Counted from the stretch's first letter, positions 32,988 through 42,229 are shown. The stretch is DNA of 60,563 nt from an uncultured Candidatus Saccharibacteria bacterium (GCA_948435375.1 CAOJGQ010000005.1:1-60563), one strand, 5' to 3'. Numbers and translations are program-made. Notes: generated by a model from the letters alone, not told the origin.

Positions 32988-34205
32988 ATGGAAAAACTAT
33001 TTCTCGTCACCAACCCCGGATCTTCGTCCCGCAAATACGCCCTCTACCACGACGATGAACGGCTGATCTGCTCGCTGCATTTCGAGACCGAAAACAAGAC
33101 TTTGATCTGCACCCTGAAACACGCTAACGGCGATCAGGTGAAGCTCACCGACGGTTTTAAGCGCCTCGCCGACACTATTCGCTATACTCGCGACATCCTC
33201 CTGAAAGAAAATTACCTCAACGACGGTGTCGAAATCGCTGCTACTCTTGCTCGCGTGGCCGCCACCGGCGAATTTTTCTCTGATGACCATATCGTCGATG
33301 AAGATTGTCTGCGCCGTCTCGAGGAAGAGAAGCGCCGCGCTCCGCTCCACGTCCCGGTTATCGCCGCGGAAATCTCCGAATGTCTCAAAACTTTTCCCGG
33401 CACCCCTGTCATCACCATTTCCGACTCACATTTTCATCATACTCGCGACGATGTGCACAAATATTACGCTATCGACCCCGAACTTGCTGACCGTGCCGAA
33501 ATTAAGCGTTATGGTTATCACGGCCTCTCCATGGGCGCTGTGCGCAACTTCATGCGCGACGAAGGCATTTTGCCGTCCCGCGTGGTGGCTTGTCACCTCG
33601 GTTCCGGCGCCTCACTCACTGCGATCAAAGACGGTTATTCTTACGACACGACCATGGGCTATACTCCGCTCGAAGGTGTCATGATGGCGACCCGCTGCGG
33701 CGACCTCGATCCAGCCGCCGCCTCCGCCATCCAGCGCGAACTTGGCTTCACCGAAGAGGGCCTCGAGGAATATCTCAACCGCCAATGCGGCCTACTCGGC
33801 GTTACCGGGAAGACTAACGACATGCGCGAGGTAATCGAACTGCGCGACAACAGCGACCCCCGTGCCGAACTCGCTTATGATATGTATATTTATCGCATCC
33901 AGCGTGCGATCGGCGAAATGGTCGCCGCCATGCACGGTCTCGATGCGCTGGTTTTCACCGCCACCATCGGCGAACGTAACGCTATGATTCGTCAAGACAT
34001 CGTTAGCGGTTGCAGCTATCTCAACCTCTTCATTGACCCCGCGAAAAACAAAGCCGGCCTCGGCAAATCCGCCTATGTCAACATCGCCACGAAAAAATCC
34101 CTCCCCATTTACGTCATCCAAACCAACGAAACCGACGCCATGATCCGCCGTGCCAAAATTCTTTTGAATCAACAAAAAACCAAAACAGAAACCAAGGGCA
34201 AATAA
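32988..34205 (+). CDS. ackA: acetate kinase
   Basis: 405 residues, family length. LFLVTNPGSSSRKYALY is the N-terminal phosphate loop (NPGSSS in place of the usual NAGSSS). YGYHGLSMGAVRNFM and CHLGSGASLTAIKDG with TTMGYTPLEGVMMATRCGDLDPA are the ASKHA-fold catalytic blocks, and GLDALVFTATIGERNAMIRQDI closes the fold. It makes ATP from acetyl phosphate, a main energy step in fermentative CPR bacteria. SD AAAGGAG lies 5 nt before ATG, with TATAAT at 32965-32970. Phosphotransacetylase is not in the window. Confidence 0.95.
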   Translation: MEKLFLVTNPGSSSRKYALYHDDERLICSLHFETENKTLICTLKHANGDQVKLTDGFKRLADTIRYTRDILLKENYLNDGVEIAATLARVAATGEFFSDDHIVDEDCLRRLEEEKRRAPLHVPVIAAEISECLKTFPGTPVITISDSHFHHTRDDVHKYYAIDPELADRAEIKRYGYHGLSMGAVRNFMRDEGILPSRVVACHLGSGASLTAIKDGYSYDTTMGYTPLEGVMMATRCGDLDPAAASAIQRELGFTEEGLEEYLNRQCGLLGVTGKTNDMREVIELRDNSDPRAELAYDMYIYRIQRAIGEMVAAMHGLDALVFTATIGERNAMIRQDIVSGCSYLNLFIDPAKNKAGLGKSAYVNIATKKSLPIYVIQTNETDAMIRRAKILLNQQKTKTETKGK

Positions 34206-34277
34206 AAAGCCAGGCAAAAAATTGACCGACCCTGAGGTCAGCCAACCTAAGTTACTTGCCGCGAAGCCAAAACATAA

Positions 34278-34544
34278 TTAATTTTTTCCTTCGTTGACAA
34301 TCTCGCGCATCAATTTTACTGATGCAATTTTGTAGCGCACCCCTGCTAAGCATAACGGAATTGCAACTATTCCGAAGGCTGCTGCCGTCCAGATGACTGC
34401 TGCTGGCAGAACCGCTAATGTAGCTTTCGACATCGTGCCTACAACAGTTGCAAACACTATCGCAATCGCACCAAGTGCGATACCTGTGGCACCAAACGCC
34501 CAGGCTCTCATCAGTAGCGCATTATACTTCTGTAATTTTGTCAT
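34278..34544 (-). CDS. small two-helix membrane protein
   Basis: 88 residues from ATG 34544, chosen because AAAGGGGGTGAG lies just upstream; the frame extends to 34610 without an SD. Two hydrophobic helices (about 13-36 and 43-68) are followed by a charged tail (KIASVKLMREIVNEGKN). No recognised family. Alone on the minus strand with a canonical promoter at 34655-34683. Confidence 0.6.
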   Translation of the reverse strand: MTKLQKYNALLMRAWAFGATGIALGAIAIVFATVVGTMSKATLAVLPAAVIWTAAAFGIVAIPLCLAGVRYKIASVKLMREIVNEGKN

Positions 34545-34654
34545 TTTTCTCACCCCCTTTATGACAAAATTCTTGGTTTTTGGTGGTTTTAGCCACCAAA
34601 AACCCGCCACCTTGTCAATCTAAGCCGAAAGCTCAAAACAAGGCTATACTATCC

Positions 34655-34683
34655 ATTATAGCACACATGACCGGAAAAGTCAA
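34655..34683 (-). promoter_or_regulatory. TTGACT-N17-TATAAT promoter with TGTG extension
   Basis: Minus strand: TTGACT (34678-34683), 17 bp, TGTGC-TATAAT (34655-34660). Same class as the plus-strand promoters. Confidence 0.75.
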
Positions 34684-34722
34684 GCATCTCCATAGCCTTT
34701 TGCTGAAAACGGGTAATTATGC

Positions 34723-34728
34723 TAAAAT
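34723..34728 (+). promoter_or_regulatory. -10 box of a leaderless promoter
   Basis: TATGC-TAAAAT ends 7 nt before ATG 34736; no SD is present. Confidence 0.5.
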
Positions 34729-34735
34729 ATCAGCA

Positions 34736-35341
34736 ATGAATGACCAAGTCACCCCAGCCGAAACCGCTGAACTCCTCAGTTTAGCCGAAAAATGCCTGTA
34801 TATTCCGGGTGATTTTGTCGAACTCGGCTGTTACCGCGGCGACACTTCTGTTCTCCTCGGAGAACTCCTCCAAAAATCTTCCGACCCAAAGTGCCTCTGG
34901 CTTTACGATTCTTTCGCTGGGCTGCCCGATAAGACTGTTGAAGACTCCTCTGGTGCCGGCGCCAATTTCCAAGCTGGTGAACTTTTCGTCACGAAACGCG
35001 CCGTAGTCGACAAATTGAAAAAACACGGTCTGAAAATTGCCAACCCCGCCAATCCTAGCACCATCATTGTTAAAAAAGCTTGGTTCGACGAACTCACTCC
35101 GGCGGACCTCCCTTCCAAAATCGCTTTTGCTTTTCTGGACGGCGATCTCTATTCTTCGATTAAAACCAGCCTCGGGCTCGTTGCTCCTCGATTGGCTAGT
35201 CAGGGAATTATGGTTGTGCACGATTATAACAATCCAGAACTTCCTGGTTCTGCCCGTGCGGTCGACGAGTGGCTACGCGCTCATGTCGATTTTACGTTGA
35301 ATATGTATCGTAGCCTAGCAATCCTCCGCCGAGTGTGCTAA
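34736..35341 (+). CDS. TylF/MycF-type SAM-dependent methyltransferase
   Basis: 201 residues from ATG 34736; the frame reaches back to 34580, but the -10 box at 34723 sets the start. YIPGDFVELGCYRGDTSVLL is the SAM-binding motif I. LWLYDSFAGLPDKTVEDS and AFAFLDGDLYSSIKTSLGLV (with the metal-binding LDGD) match the macrocin O-methyltransferase family, and IMVVHDYNNPELPGSARAVDEW is the conserved metal-ligand block. Family members methylate sugar hydroxyls. A role in surface-glycan or nucleotide-sugar modification is plausible but not shown. Confidence 0.85.
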   Translation: MNDQVTPAETAELLSLAEKCLYIPGDFVELGCYRGDTSVLLGELLQKSSDPKCLWLYDSFAGLPDKTVEDSSGAGANFQAGELFVTKRAVVDKLKKHGLKIANPANPSTIIVKKAWFDELTPADLPSKIAFAFLDGDLYSSIKTSLGLVAPRLASQGIMVVHDYNNPELPGSARAVDEWLRAHVDFTLNMYRSLAILRRVC

Positions 35342-35385
35342 TATAGAAAAGGTAGTGGCGACAGTTCTTTTAAGTTGTATGGGGA

Positions 35386-35475
35386 AAGGAGGTATTAATT
35401 ATAGCTCTGACTATTTATTTGTTTGCAAAACCATTCATTGAAATAGAAATTGCTTCCTCAAAGAAGAAGCAATAA
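35386..35475 (+). other. strong SD followed by a 24-codon frame without a standard start
   Basis: AAAGGAGGT lies at 35385-35393. Seven nt later ATA 35401 opens a frame of 24 codons (IALTIYLFAKPFIEIEI...KKKQ) to TAA 35473. No ATG, GTG or TTG is suitably placed. The tail overlaps an ATTGCTTC/GAAGCAAT hairpin. It could be a non-standard start, a mutated small gene or a standby site. The rest of 35342-35590 is AT-rich and otherwise empty. Confidence 0.3.
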
Positions 35476-35539
35476 CATAATCAAATACATTCCTATTCTA
35501 CCAAACTCTTTTATCAACGTCAAGACTTCTTCAAAGTCT

Positions 35540-35559
35540 AGTTATATAATAATATAACT
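35540..35559 (+). promoter_or_regulatory. palindrome over the dnaJ -10 region
   Basis: AGTTATAT-AATA-ATATAACT, a perfect 8-bp inverted repeat containing TATAAT (35545-35550), 31 bp before the dnaJ start. It could be a repressor site. It is not CIRCE-like. Confidence 0.5.
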
Positions 35560-35590
35560 CAAGGACTACTACCGTTAAAGAAAGATTTTT

Positions 35591-36502
35591 ATGGCAAAAC
35601 GAGATTATTATGAAATATTAGGCGTTCCAAAAAGCGCTTCCGACGACGAGATCAAAAAAGCCTACCGCAAGTTGGCGATCAAATATCATCCCGACAAAAA
35701 CCCGGGTGACAAAGCGGCGGAAGAAAAATTTAAGGAAGTTTCTGAAGCGCATGAAGTCCTGTCAGATAAGCAGAAACGTGCGCGCTATGATCAGTTTGGT
35801 CATGCGGGCGTCGGCGGGGCGGCCGGTGGCCGCGCTGGCAATCCGTTCCAGGGCGGCGAGTTTAACTTCAACGGTCAGAACTTCAACTTTGACTTCGGTG
35901 GCGCCGGCGGACTCGACGACATATTGGGCTCGATCTTCGGTTTTGGCGGCGGCCAGCGCCGACGCCCGATGCGCGGTGCTGATCATCGTATCGGTGTCAC
36001 GCTTGATTTCGAAGAAGCTGTTTTCGGTACTACGAAGACTATCTCGGTCGGCGGGAAAAACATCAAAGTCAAAATCCCCGCCGGCATCGACGACGGCATG
36101 TCCATTCGCCTCCCCGGTAAAGGTGGCGAAGCTCCGAAAGGCGGCACCCCAGGCGATCTTTATGTCGTCATCCGCGTCAAACCGCATAAGCGTCTCACGC
36201 GCGAAGGCAGCATCATCCTTTCTGAGGTCAAAATTTCCATGGTCGACGCCGCACTCGGTACTACTATTGACGTCGAAACCGTCGATGGCAGCGTCCGCAT
36301 GAAAATCCCCGCTGGCACTCAGTCTGGTACACCTTTCCGCCTCTCTGGTCACGGTGTCCCACTCATGCGCAGTGACGGCGATCGCGGCCCACATATCGTC
36401 ACGGTAATCGTCGAAACCCCGAAAAACCTCACCAAACGCCAGAAAGAACTGCTCGAAGAATTCCGCGGCACCAAGGGTAAGAAACGTGGATTTTGGGGCT
36501 AA
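35591..36502 (+). CDS. DnaJ-class co-chaperone without zinc-finger domain (CbpA-like)
   Basis: 303 residues. J domain at 1-70 with the HPD motif (YHPDKNPGD), then a Gly/Phe/Asn-rich linker (about 75-125: [17 protein letters not shown]). C-terminal substrate domains I and II follow ([20 protein letters not shown]..., [19 protein letters not shown]). The four CxxCxGxG zinc repeats are absent, so it is of the CbpA/DnaJ-II kind, shorter than the usual 370-380. It stimulates DnaK ATP hydrolysis and delivers substrates. It is not linked to dnaK and has a different promoter palindrome. Confidence 0.92.
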   Translation: MAKRDYYEILGVPKSASDDEIKKAYRKLAIKYHPDKNPGDKAAEEKFKEVSEAHEVLSDKQKRARYDQFGHAGVGGAAGGRAGNPFQGGEFNFNGQNFNFDFGGAGGLDDILGSIFGFGGGQRRRPMRGADHRIGVTLDFEEAVFGTTKTISVGGKNIKVKIPAGIDDGMSIRLPGKGGEAPKGGTPGDLYVVIRVKPHKRLTREGSIILSEVKISMVDAALGTTIDVETVDGSVRMKIPAGTQSGTPFRLSGHGVPLMRSDGDRGPHIVTVIVETPKNLTKRQKELLEEFRGTKGKKRGFWG

Positions 36503-36556
36503 AACTGAGACGCCCATCGGTTTTTGCCCAATCTCGCAGCTAAGCCGAAAAAGCTA

Positions 36557-36585
36557 TTGACAAAATCAACTGTCTGTGCTACAAT
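36557..36585 (+). promoter_or_regulatory. TTGACA-N17-TACAAT promoter
   Basis: TTGACA and TCTGTGCTACAAT, 17 bp apart. The 45-nt leader can form CTCG/CGAG with a following ACCG-TTTTT, a weak attenuator-like element. Confidence 0.78.
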
Positions 36586-36632
36586 GAGAATATCTCGGTG
36601 AAGAGTCGAGACCGTTTTTGAGGCATATATTT

Positions 36633-37133
36633 ATGAAAGAATTACGTACTGTAGGCAGCAATACTATCATCAAGGTAGCAGGAATTCCTAATGTTCCAGC
36701 TAAGGTTGATACTGGCGCGGACTCATCAGCTATTTGGGCCAGTGATATTAGTGTCAACTCAGCTGGTGAACTGGAGTTTTCGCTTTTTGCTCCTGAAAGC
36801 CCGCACTATACTGGTGAGAAAATCATCGCCAAGAATTTTCGTGTTCAAAAAGTGCGCAACTCGATGGGCGGCCTCGATATCCGCTACCATACCCAGCTTT
36901 CCATCGTCATCCGAGGCAAGCGTCTGCGAGCCAACTTTACTCTGTCGAACCGCAGCAAAAACAATTTTCCCGTCTTGATTGGTCGCAAAACACTCAAAAA
37001 CCGCTTTTTAGTCGACGTCTCACGCGTTGGAGTGCAACGCCCGTCTAAAATGGATAATTCAGAGCTCAATTCTGAACTTCAAGCTAATCCCCAGGATTTT
37101 CACCTTAAGTATATGGAGAACAAAATAGCATGA
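36633..37133 (+). CDS. retropepsin-like protease of the RimB / ATP-dependent zinc protease family
   Basis: 166 residues from ATG 36633 (TTG 36618 is in frame but follows no SD). TVGSNTIIKVAGIPNVPAKVDTGADSSAIW carries the aspartyl-protease-like DTGADSS motif at about 27-33. RNSMGGLDIRYHTQLSI and FPVLIGRKTLKNRFLVDVSR match the COG4067 family. In Pseudomonas, RimB is a protease that trims poly-glutamate tails added by RimK. The RimK-like gene overlaps its stop by 4 nt (ATGA), so the pair is co-translated. Function by family and linkage. Confidence 0.85.
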   Translation: MKELRTVGSNTIIKVAGIPNVPAKVDTGADSSAIWASDISVNSAGELEFSLFAPESPHYTGEKIIAKNFRVQKVRNSMGGLDIRYHTQLSIVIRGKRLRANFTLSNRSKNNFPVLIGRKTLKNRFLVDVSRVGVQRPSKMDNSELNSELQANPQDFHLKYMENKIA

Positions 37134-38038
37134 ATATCGCCATCCTATCAAACGGCAATGCCAACTATTCCACCAAGCGTCTCGTCGAAGAAGCGAAGAA
37201 GCATGGTCATCGTGTACGCGTAGTAAAATACAAGAACTGTTATTTGTCACTCAATGAAAAACATCCTGATATTTTCTACAAGGGAGAAAAACTGCCGAAA
37301 TATGATGTAATTATCCCACGAATTGCCAATTATATGACGCGCTACGGCAGTGCGATCGTCCGTCAATTCGAGATGCAAGGTGTCTGGACGGTTTCTAGCT
37401 CAATTGCGATTACTCGCGCTCGCGACAAGCTGCGTTCACAGCAAATTCTCACCAAAGCCGGCATTGACACACCGAAGACTTTAGTTTCCCGCAACACGAC
37501 CGATATTGATGATTTGCTTGAACAGATTGGCTTGCCAGTTATTATCAAGCTCGCCTCTAGTACACATGGTAATGGTGTAGTGCTTGCTGATACCAAGAAG
37601 GCTGCTCGTTCCGCCCTTCAGGCGTTCTATTTATACAATGAAGAGGGCACGAACATTCTGCTCCAAGAATACGTCAAAGAATCCGCCGGCACCGACATCC
37701 GTGCCTTCGTGGTTGGCTCGCGCGTGGTAGCTAGCATGAAGCGCCAATCGCTCGATGACGATTTCCGTAGCAACTTGCACAAAGGCGGCGGTGGTGTTAG
37801 CGTGAAACTTACTCCAGAAGAAAATCGCATCGCCGTCAAGGCTGCAAAAGCCATGGGTCTGCACATTGCTGGTGTTGACCTGATGCGTTCCAACCGTGGA
37901 CCGCTAGTGCTTGAGGTTAACGCTTCGCCCGGCTTTGGTGTTGAAAAGATTACTGGCCGCAATGTCGCGGAAAAAATCATTGACTATGTTGAGCACAACG
38001 CTACGCGTCGCAATGCTAAGGACAAAGTCGGCGCCTAA
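37130..38038 (+). CDS. rimK: RimK-family ATP-grasp glutamate ligase
   Basis: 302 residues, the usual RimK length. An N-terminal pre-ATP-grasp domain (MNIAILSNGNANYSTKRLVEEA) is followed by ATP-grasp blocks LPVIIKLASSTHGNGVVLAD, ILLQEYVKESAGTDIRAFVVG, MKRQSLDDDFRSNLHKGGGG and a Mg-binding LVLEVNASPGFGVEKITG. RimK adds glutamate to the C-terminus of ribosomal protein S6 in E. coli; other members act on other peptides. Overlaps the RimB-like gene by 4 nt. The real target here is unknown. Confidence 0.9.
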   Translation: MNIAILSNGNANYSTKRLVEEAKKHGHRVRVVKYKNCYLSLNEKHPDIFYKGEKLPKYDVIIPRIANYMTRYGSAIVRQFEMQGVWTVSSSIAITRARDKLRSQQILTKAGIDTPKTLVSRNTTDIDDLLEQIGLPVIIKLASSTHGNGVVLADTKKAARSALQAFYLYNEEGTNILLQEYVKESAGTDIRAFVVGSRVVASMKRQSLDDDFRSNLHKGGGGVSVKLTPEENRIAVKAAKAMGLHIAGVDLMRSNRGPLVLEVNASPGFGVEKITGRNVAEKIIDYVEHNATRRNAKDKVGA

Positions 38039-38054
38039 ACCTGAGATTTTACCC

Positions 38055-38083
38055 TTGCCAACCTCAGATTTCTAGTTTACAAT
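38055..38083 (+). promoter_or_regulatory. promoter of the 38132 gene
   Basis: TTGCCA (38055-38060), 17 bp, TACAAT (38078-38083). Confidence 0.7.
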
Positions 38084-38131
38084 AGAAGTAGATAAGCATA
38101 AACTTCGCTTTTTGGCGGAAGAAAGATAAAC

Positions 38132-38821
38132 ATGAGAAACACTAAAATCATCGGCGCCACTATGTTGGTTTTGGCTTGCGGTGTTTTTTCAACGCCCAAT
38201 AGCTTTGCAACTAGCACCCCTGCAGGTACAGATCCTTCCGCAACTTCAAATGGCGTATCGCAAAATAACGCGAACATAACCGACGCGACCGCTTTCAATG
38301 ATCTACAAGATTTGCTTGCCGAAACCTATCTTATTCCTGATTATGCCGCCAATCCCGAACTTTATAATTTAGTCCAAACCGCAGAAAGTTTTAGTGAAAA
38401 CTCCGACCCCGACCAAATTATGGCCGTGATTGGTCAGCTTTCTAGCTTACTAGCAACCGAGCAACCCGCTCCATTATCATACGATAGTGCTGATGCCACG
38501 AGCGGCGATTCTAGCGTTGGCGGTGGTGATCCGGCCGACAAATTTGAAGACAATAATGAACCGTCAAATCCTAACTCCGGCTCTACTCCAACTCTTTCAC
38601 CTAGCGATCAACCACAGCCATCTAATTCTTCCGATGCATCCAACACGCCGTCTGGCGCCAGTGGCAACCGCCGTAGTTCTGTGCCAAACACCGGTGTCGC
38701 CGATCAATCGACGGCCACCAGCGCTATCGCCAGCTCGACAATTTTTGCCGGTGCTGCAGTTTTTGCCATTCTTGCCTTTGCTACCCGTCGCCATTATCTC
38801 GCCAAAAAGCATAACCAATAG
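38132..38821 (+). CDS. exported protein with LPXTG-like C-terminal sorting signal
   Basis: 229 residues. A signal peptide (to about 25, IGATMLVLACGVFSTPNSFA) is followed by a mostly Ala/Asn/Asp-rich domain and a Ser/Pro/Asn-rich linker (about 125-180). VPNTG (about 184-188), a hydrophobic helix (about 198-218) and a basic tail RRHYLAKKHNQ end it. This tripartite end is a cell-wall sorting signal with Val for Leu, implying a sortase elsewhere in the genome. No enzymatic motif. It probably projects a small folded part (about 50-110) from the wall. Confidence 0.75.
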   Translation: MRNTKIIGATMLVLACGVFSTPNSFATSTPAGTDPSATSNGVSQNNANITDATAFNDLQDLLAETYLIPDYAANPELYNLVQTAESFSENSDPDQIMAVIGQLSSLLATEQPAPLSYDSADATSGDSSVGGGDPADKFEDNNEPSNPNSGSTPTLSPSDQPQPSNSSDASNTPSGASGNRRSSVPNTGVADQSTATSAIASSTIFAGAAVFAILAFATRRHYLAKKHNQ

Positions 38822-38872
38822 GAATGAAAGCCAGTCATTGTCCGAGAAATGCGAACAGTTGGCTAGCCTAGC

Positions 38873-38902
38873 AAAAATGTTGTAAATTTTACAACATTTT
38901 TT
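38873..38902. terminator. terminator after 38132 gene
   Basis: AAAATGTTGTAAA pairs with its complement, AT-rich, ending in a T6 run; the A run on the other side makes it near symmetrical. Confidence 0.75.
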
Positions 38903-38934
38903 GGCGTGATGGCTTGACAAACCCCAATAAACCC

Positions 38935-38963
38935 TTGATTTTATCGGCAAAGACTGCTATAAT
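38935..38963 (+). promoter_or_regulatory. promoter of the 39027 gene
   Basis: TTGATT (38935-38940), 17 bp, TATAAT (38958-38963). Confidence 0.7.
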
Positions 38964-39026
38964 TATTGAAACAGTGGTGTTGTTTTGACAAAAGTTTGAC
39001 TAGGGTGGGCGTGAGGAGCATGCCTA

Positions 39027-42000
39027 GTGAAAAAGAACCAGCTTTTTGGCATTTTAGCCTTAATGATGGCGCTCGGAATGAGTTTCCCGGCGACTCTTTT
39101 TGCTACTTCTGGATCAAATAACCAAGCCTCTTCAACCCCCTCAGGCTCTTCGAGCCTTGAAACTTCTGCCAATCTCGAAAGCGCTTCCGGTCTAGAAACT
39201 AGCCCCAGCGCCGTTAATGATGCCTTGCGTGGAGAATCAACTGTCCAAGTTGGCGCTTTGCCTGCCGGAGGACAAACTAACAAAAAAGACAAGAAAGAAG
39301 AAGAAAAGAACAAAAAGAAGAAAAAAACTCCCCGCCACGATAACGGTAATGATAACAATTCTGGTGATAATTCTGAATATGCGCCGGACAATAATCAACC
39401 ACTCGCCGAAATGGCAATCAATCCCGGCATGGTTAGCAGCTATGAAGAACTTGTCACACTTCTAACTGACCCCGAATTTACGACGGTGAGCGAAATTCGT
39501 CTAGTGAATGATATTATTATCGACAACGACATTCGCATCGCGCGCGAAACTCCAACCACGATTGATTTGAATGGTCATAGCATTATTTCTTGTGGCAACG
39601 AAATGGTTGGTCATGAAAACGCCCGCGTAATTGACGTTGAACATGGCACGCTTACGGTTACGGGCGAGGGTAGCATCATGGCCATGGGGCTTGGCGGCGT
39701 GGCGATTAGCATTCGTGGCTCAATCAATCAATCAACTGCCAATTATGCCAAAGTTATCATCGACCAGCAAGTTCGCTTGCATGCGCCTAATTCTTACGGC
39801 ATCGTTATCGGCCAAGGTGCCAGCGCAGCCTATGGCGTAGCGGTAGAGCTTCGCGGTAGCATCAGCGCTCAAGACGGGATTTATATTAACGGCAATGTGC
39901 AGGGTGCTGGCGACAATGCCCCTGAGATTCAGCTTGCCGACCATTCGGTCGTCAACGCTGAAGACACGGGCATTGTCGCCGCTGGTTTTGCCAACTGGCG
40001 TTGCGGCGCCAGCACAATCACTAGCGCCACCGGCATCAAAGCTTATTCTGGCAACTTTTCCTTCACGAATACCCAAATTTATGCTGGTGGGGAAGATTTA
40101 ACCAATGATGGTGCTGGCGCCACCTTCCTATTCGGTGGCGAAGCACCTGAAAACGTCAACCTCGAAATCAATGGCGGGATTTACAAAAGTGAAAAAGAGT
40201 ATGTTTTTGCGGATTATGGTCCTTCGAGCGAAGTTGGCACCAATGTTGCCTCCCTTGAAATTTCCGAAGGGCAGTTCAGTAGTCCAGTCGGCGTTTTCTT
40301 TGGTTTTGATCTCGCTGAAGATGATGAAGATGAGCAGGCAACGGTCATCACGGTTCGAGGCGGGAATTTTAGCGAAGATGTCTTTGATTTTCTGGCGCCC
40401 GACATTCATCTTGAAGAAACTGCGGACGGTCGCTGGATCGCAGTTGACGAAGCTGCTTTGAAGTTAGTAGAGGCTAAAGCCGAACTTCAAGCCGTTATCG
40501 ACATCGCGCGCGCTAAGGACGCCGCGCACTACACTGAAGATAGTTACCAAAATCTCATCATTGCGATCGAAACCTGCAGCCAGTTGTTAGCACAAAATGA
40601 GCTTACGCTTGAACAAATTGATGATATTTCCGCTGATTTAAATACTGCGCTTGATGGTCTGGAATTTTTCAATTCCGTTGATCCGGCTGAACTTGCTGCC
40701 GTTCGCCAAGAACTCACTGGGGCCATTGCCGCTGCTAAGGCACTTGATCCTAACAAATACAATACCGAAGATTATCATGATTTTATGGATTTGATTGCCG
40801 AGGCCGAAGCGTTGCTGGACGAAGACGCTGCTTCGGTAGACGATTTTGATAGTATCCTTGGCGAAATTGACGCAATGCGTGAAATTCTCCTCATTTTCGA
40901 CGAAGAACAGGCCTTCACTGCCGCCAAGCTCGCGCTCGAAGAGCTAATCGGCCAAGCTAATGCTGCGCTTAGCGAAGTTGATCCGAGTGATATATGTTAT
41001 GACGAGCTTCGCACTGCTCTGGTTGAAGCGGCTAGCCTGCTGGCAGATGACGCCGACGAAGTATCATCGGACGAATTAGAAAATGCATATGCTCATATTC
41101 ATGCGCTGAAAGAAGCTTTCTTTGCTGAGGAACCTGTCCAGGCGGAAATTGTTAGCCAGTCGGGGTTTCAAAATGAGCTAGAAGATATCGACCAACCAGC
41201 GGTCCAGGACCGACCAGAAAAGATTAGTCAGGATGAAGCTCTTGCCCCGCCCGAGGATTCAAGCCAATTAGGGGTCTCGGATCAACCAACTATTCCAGAT
41301 TACCCGAGAGACTCTGAAATCCCAGAGTACTCAGAAAGCTCGGACACTCCAGAAAACACAACGGACGAATCAGCGCAACCTAGGAATACGGACAAAACTC
41401 TTGTCGAATTGCGTCATGGGCTCGCGGAAATGTTGGCAGCTGTTGTTAACCTCACGATTAGCGACTACCGCCCCGAATTCACCAGCCAATATTATGATCT
41501 ACAAGCCGCTATTTCTGAATCAAAAACTTTACTTTCTCAAGCGTCGGAGACGAGTGCCGCCCTATTTGCTGAAGTCATGAACAAAGTTTTAGTTGCCACT
41601 AGCGGGCTAAAAGATGCCGCCGAGCCCGACGCATCATCCCAGGGTACGGCGCAAACTTCACCAAACCCAGTCGTACATAACACGACTGCACTTGACGCAG
41701 CCACACTCGATACTGCCGTCCTGAGCGAAATTATTGCCCAAATTGCCCAACTTGATGCTACTAAATATACGCCTGAGAGTTACGGGCGAATTATCGTCAT
41801 TCTTGAACAAGCCAAAACCATCATCGCTAATCCCACTACTAACCAAACCGACATCGACCAAATCGTCCTGAGCTTATATCGTGCCACGACAAATCTGACC
41901 CCCGCTCAAGTTTCGCCCGCATCAACCTCCACCCTTGCGCACCAAAGCTACCCAGCTAACCCAACTCAGCCTAGCCGAGCTCAGCCCAACAATCTCGCGC

Positions 42001-42155
42001 CCATAGCTGGAACGGCCACCCCGCCGAGCAACGACGCTGTCGCGCCCAGCCTCATGATGAGCGCCCTTGCTGGCATGTACACTGGTCTTGCCATGTATCG
42101 TAAGAGTCGCATTGCTGCCAAAAACGCCAAGCTCGCCCGCCATAAAAAGCATTAG
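39027..42155 (+). CDS. large surface protein with parallel-beta-like domain and five FIVAR-type repeats
   Basis: 1042 residues from GTG 39027 (GAGGAG 8 nt before it). Signal peptide to about 28, then a Ser-rich and Lys-rich stretch. A right-handed beta-helix-like domain (about 140-470: VNDIIIDNDIRIARETPTTIDLNG..., repeated short strands) follows. Five FIVAR-type three-helix repeats lie at about 474-545, 553-621, 628-698, 790-862 and 896-957 (for instance AKALDPNKYNTEDYHDFMDL and LDATKYTPESYGRIIVILE). A Pro/Thr linker, one C-terminal helix and a basic tail (RKSRIAAKNAKLARHKKH) anchor it without a visible LPXTG. FIVAR repeats act as stalks or ligand modules in adhesins. A role in host attachment is an inference. 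Confidence 0.78.
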   Translation: MKKNQLFGILALMMALGMSFPATLFATSGSNNQASSTPSGSSSLETSANLESASGLETSPSAVNDALRGESTVQVGALPAGGQTNKKDKKEEEKNKKKKKTPRHDNGNDNNSGDNSEYAPDNNQPLAEMAINPGMVSSYEELVTLLTDPEFTTVSEIRLVNDIIIDNDIRIARETPTTIDLNGHSIISCGNEMVGHENARVIDVEHGTLTVTGEGSIMAMGLGGVAISIRGSINQSTANYAKVIIDQQVRLHAPNSYGIVIGQGASAAYGVAVELRGSISAQDGIYINGNVQGAGDNAPEIQLADHSVVNAEDTGIVAAGFANWRCGASTITSATGIKAYSGNFSFTNTQIYAGGEDLTNDGAGATFLFGGEAPENVNLEINGGIYKSEKEYVFADYGPSSEVGTNVASLEISEGQFSSPVGVFFGFDLAEDDEDEQATVITVRGGNFSEDVFDFLAPDIHLEETADGRWIAVDEAALKLVEAKAELQAVIDIARAKDAAHYTEDSYQNLIIAIETCSQLLAQNELTLEQIDDISADLNTALDGLEFFNSVDPAELAAVRQELTGAIAAAKALDPNKYNTEDYHDFMDLIAEAEALLDEDAASVDDFDSILGEIDAMREILLIFDEEQAFTAAKLALEELIGQANAALSEVDPSDICYDELRTALVEAASLLADDADEVSSDELENAYAHIHALKEAFFAEEPVQAEIVSQSGFQNELEDIDQPAVQDRPEKISQDEALAPPEDSSQLGVSDQPTIPDYPRDSEIPEYSESSDTPENTTDESAQPRNTDKTLVELRHGLAEMLAAVVNLTISDYRPEFTSQYYDLQAAISESKTLLSQASETSAALFAEVMNKVLVATSGLKDAAEPDASSQGTAQTSPNPVVHNTTALDAATLDTAVLSEIIAQIAQLDATKYTPESYGRIIVILEQAKTIIANPTTNQTDIDQIVLSLYRATTNLTPAQVSPASTSTLAHQSYPANPTQPSRAQPNNLAPIAGTATPPSNDAVAPSLMMSALAGMYTGLAMYRKSRIAAKNAKLARHKKH

Positions 42156-42229
42156 ATTCTACCCCGTAGCGAAAAACAAAATCGCCTTTTTGAACATGCT
42201 TGTGTTTGCTAATTTTCTGCCAAACCGCA

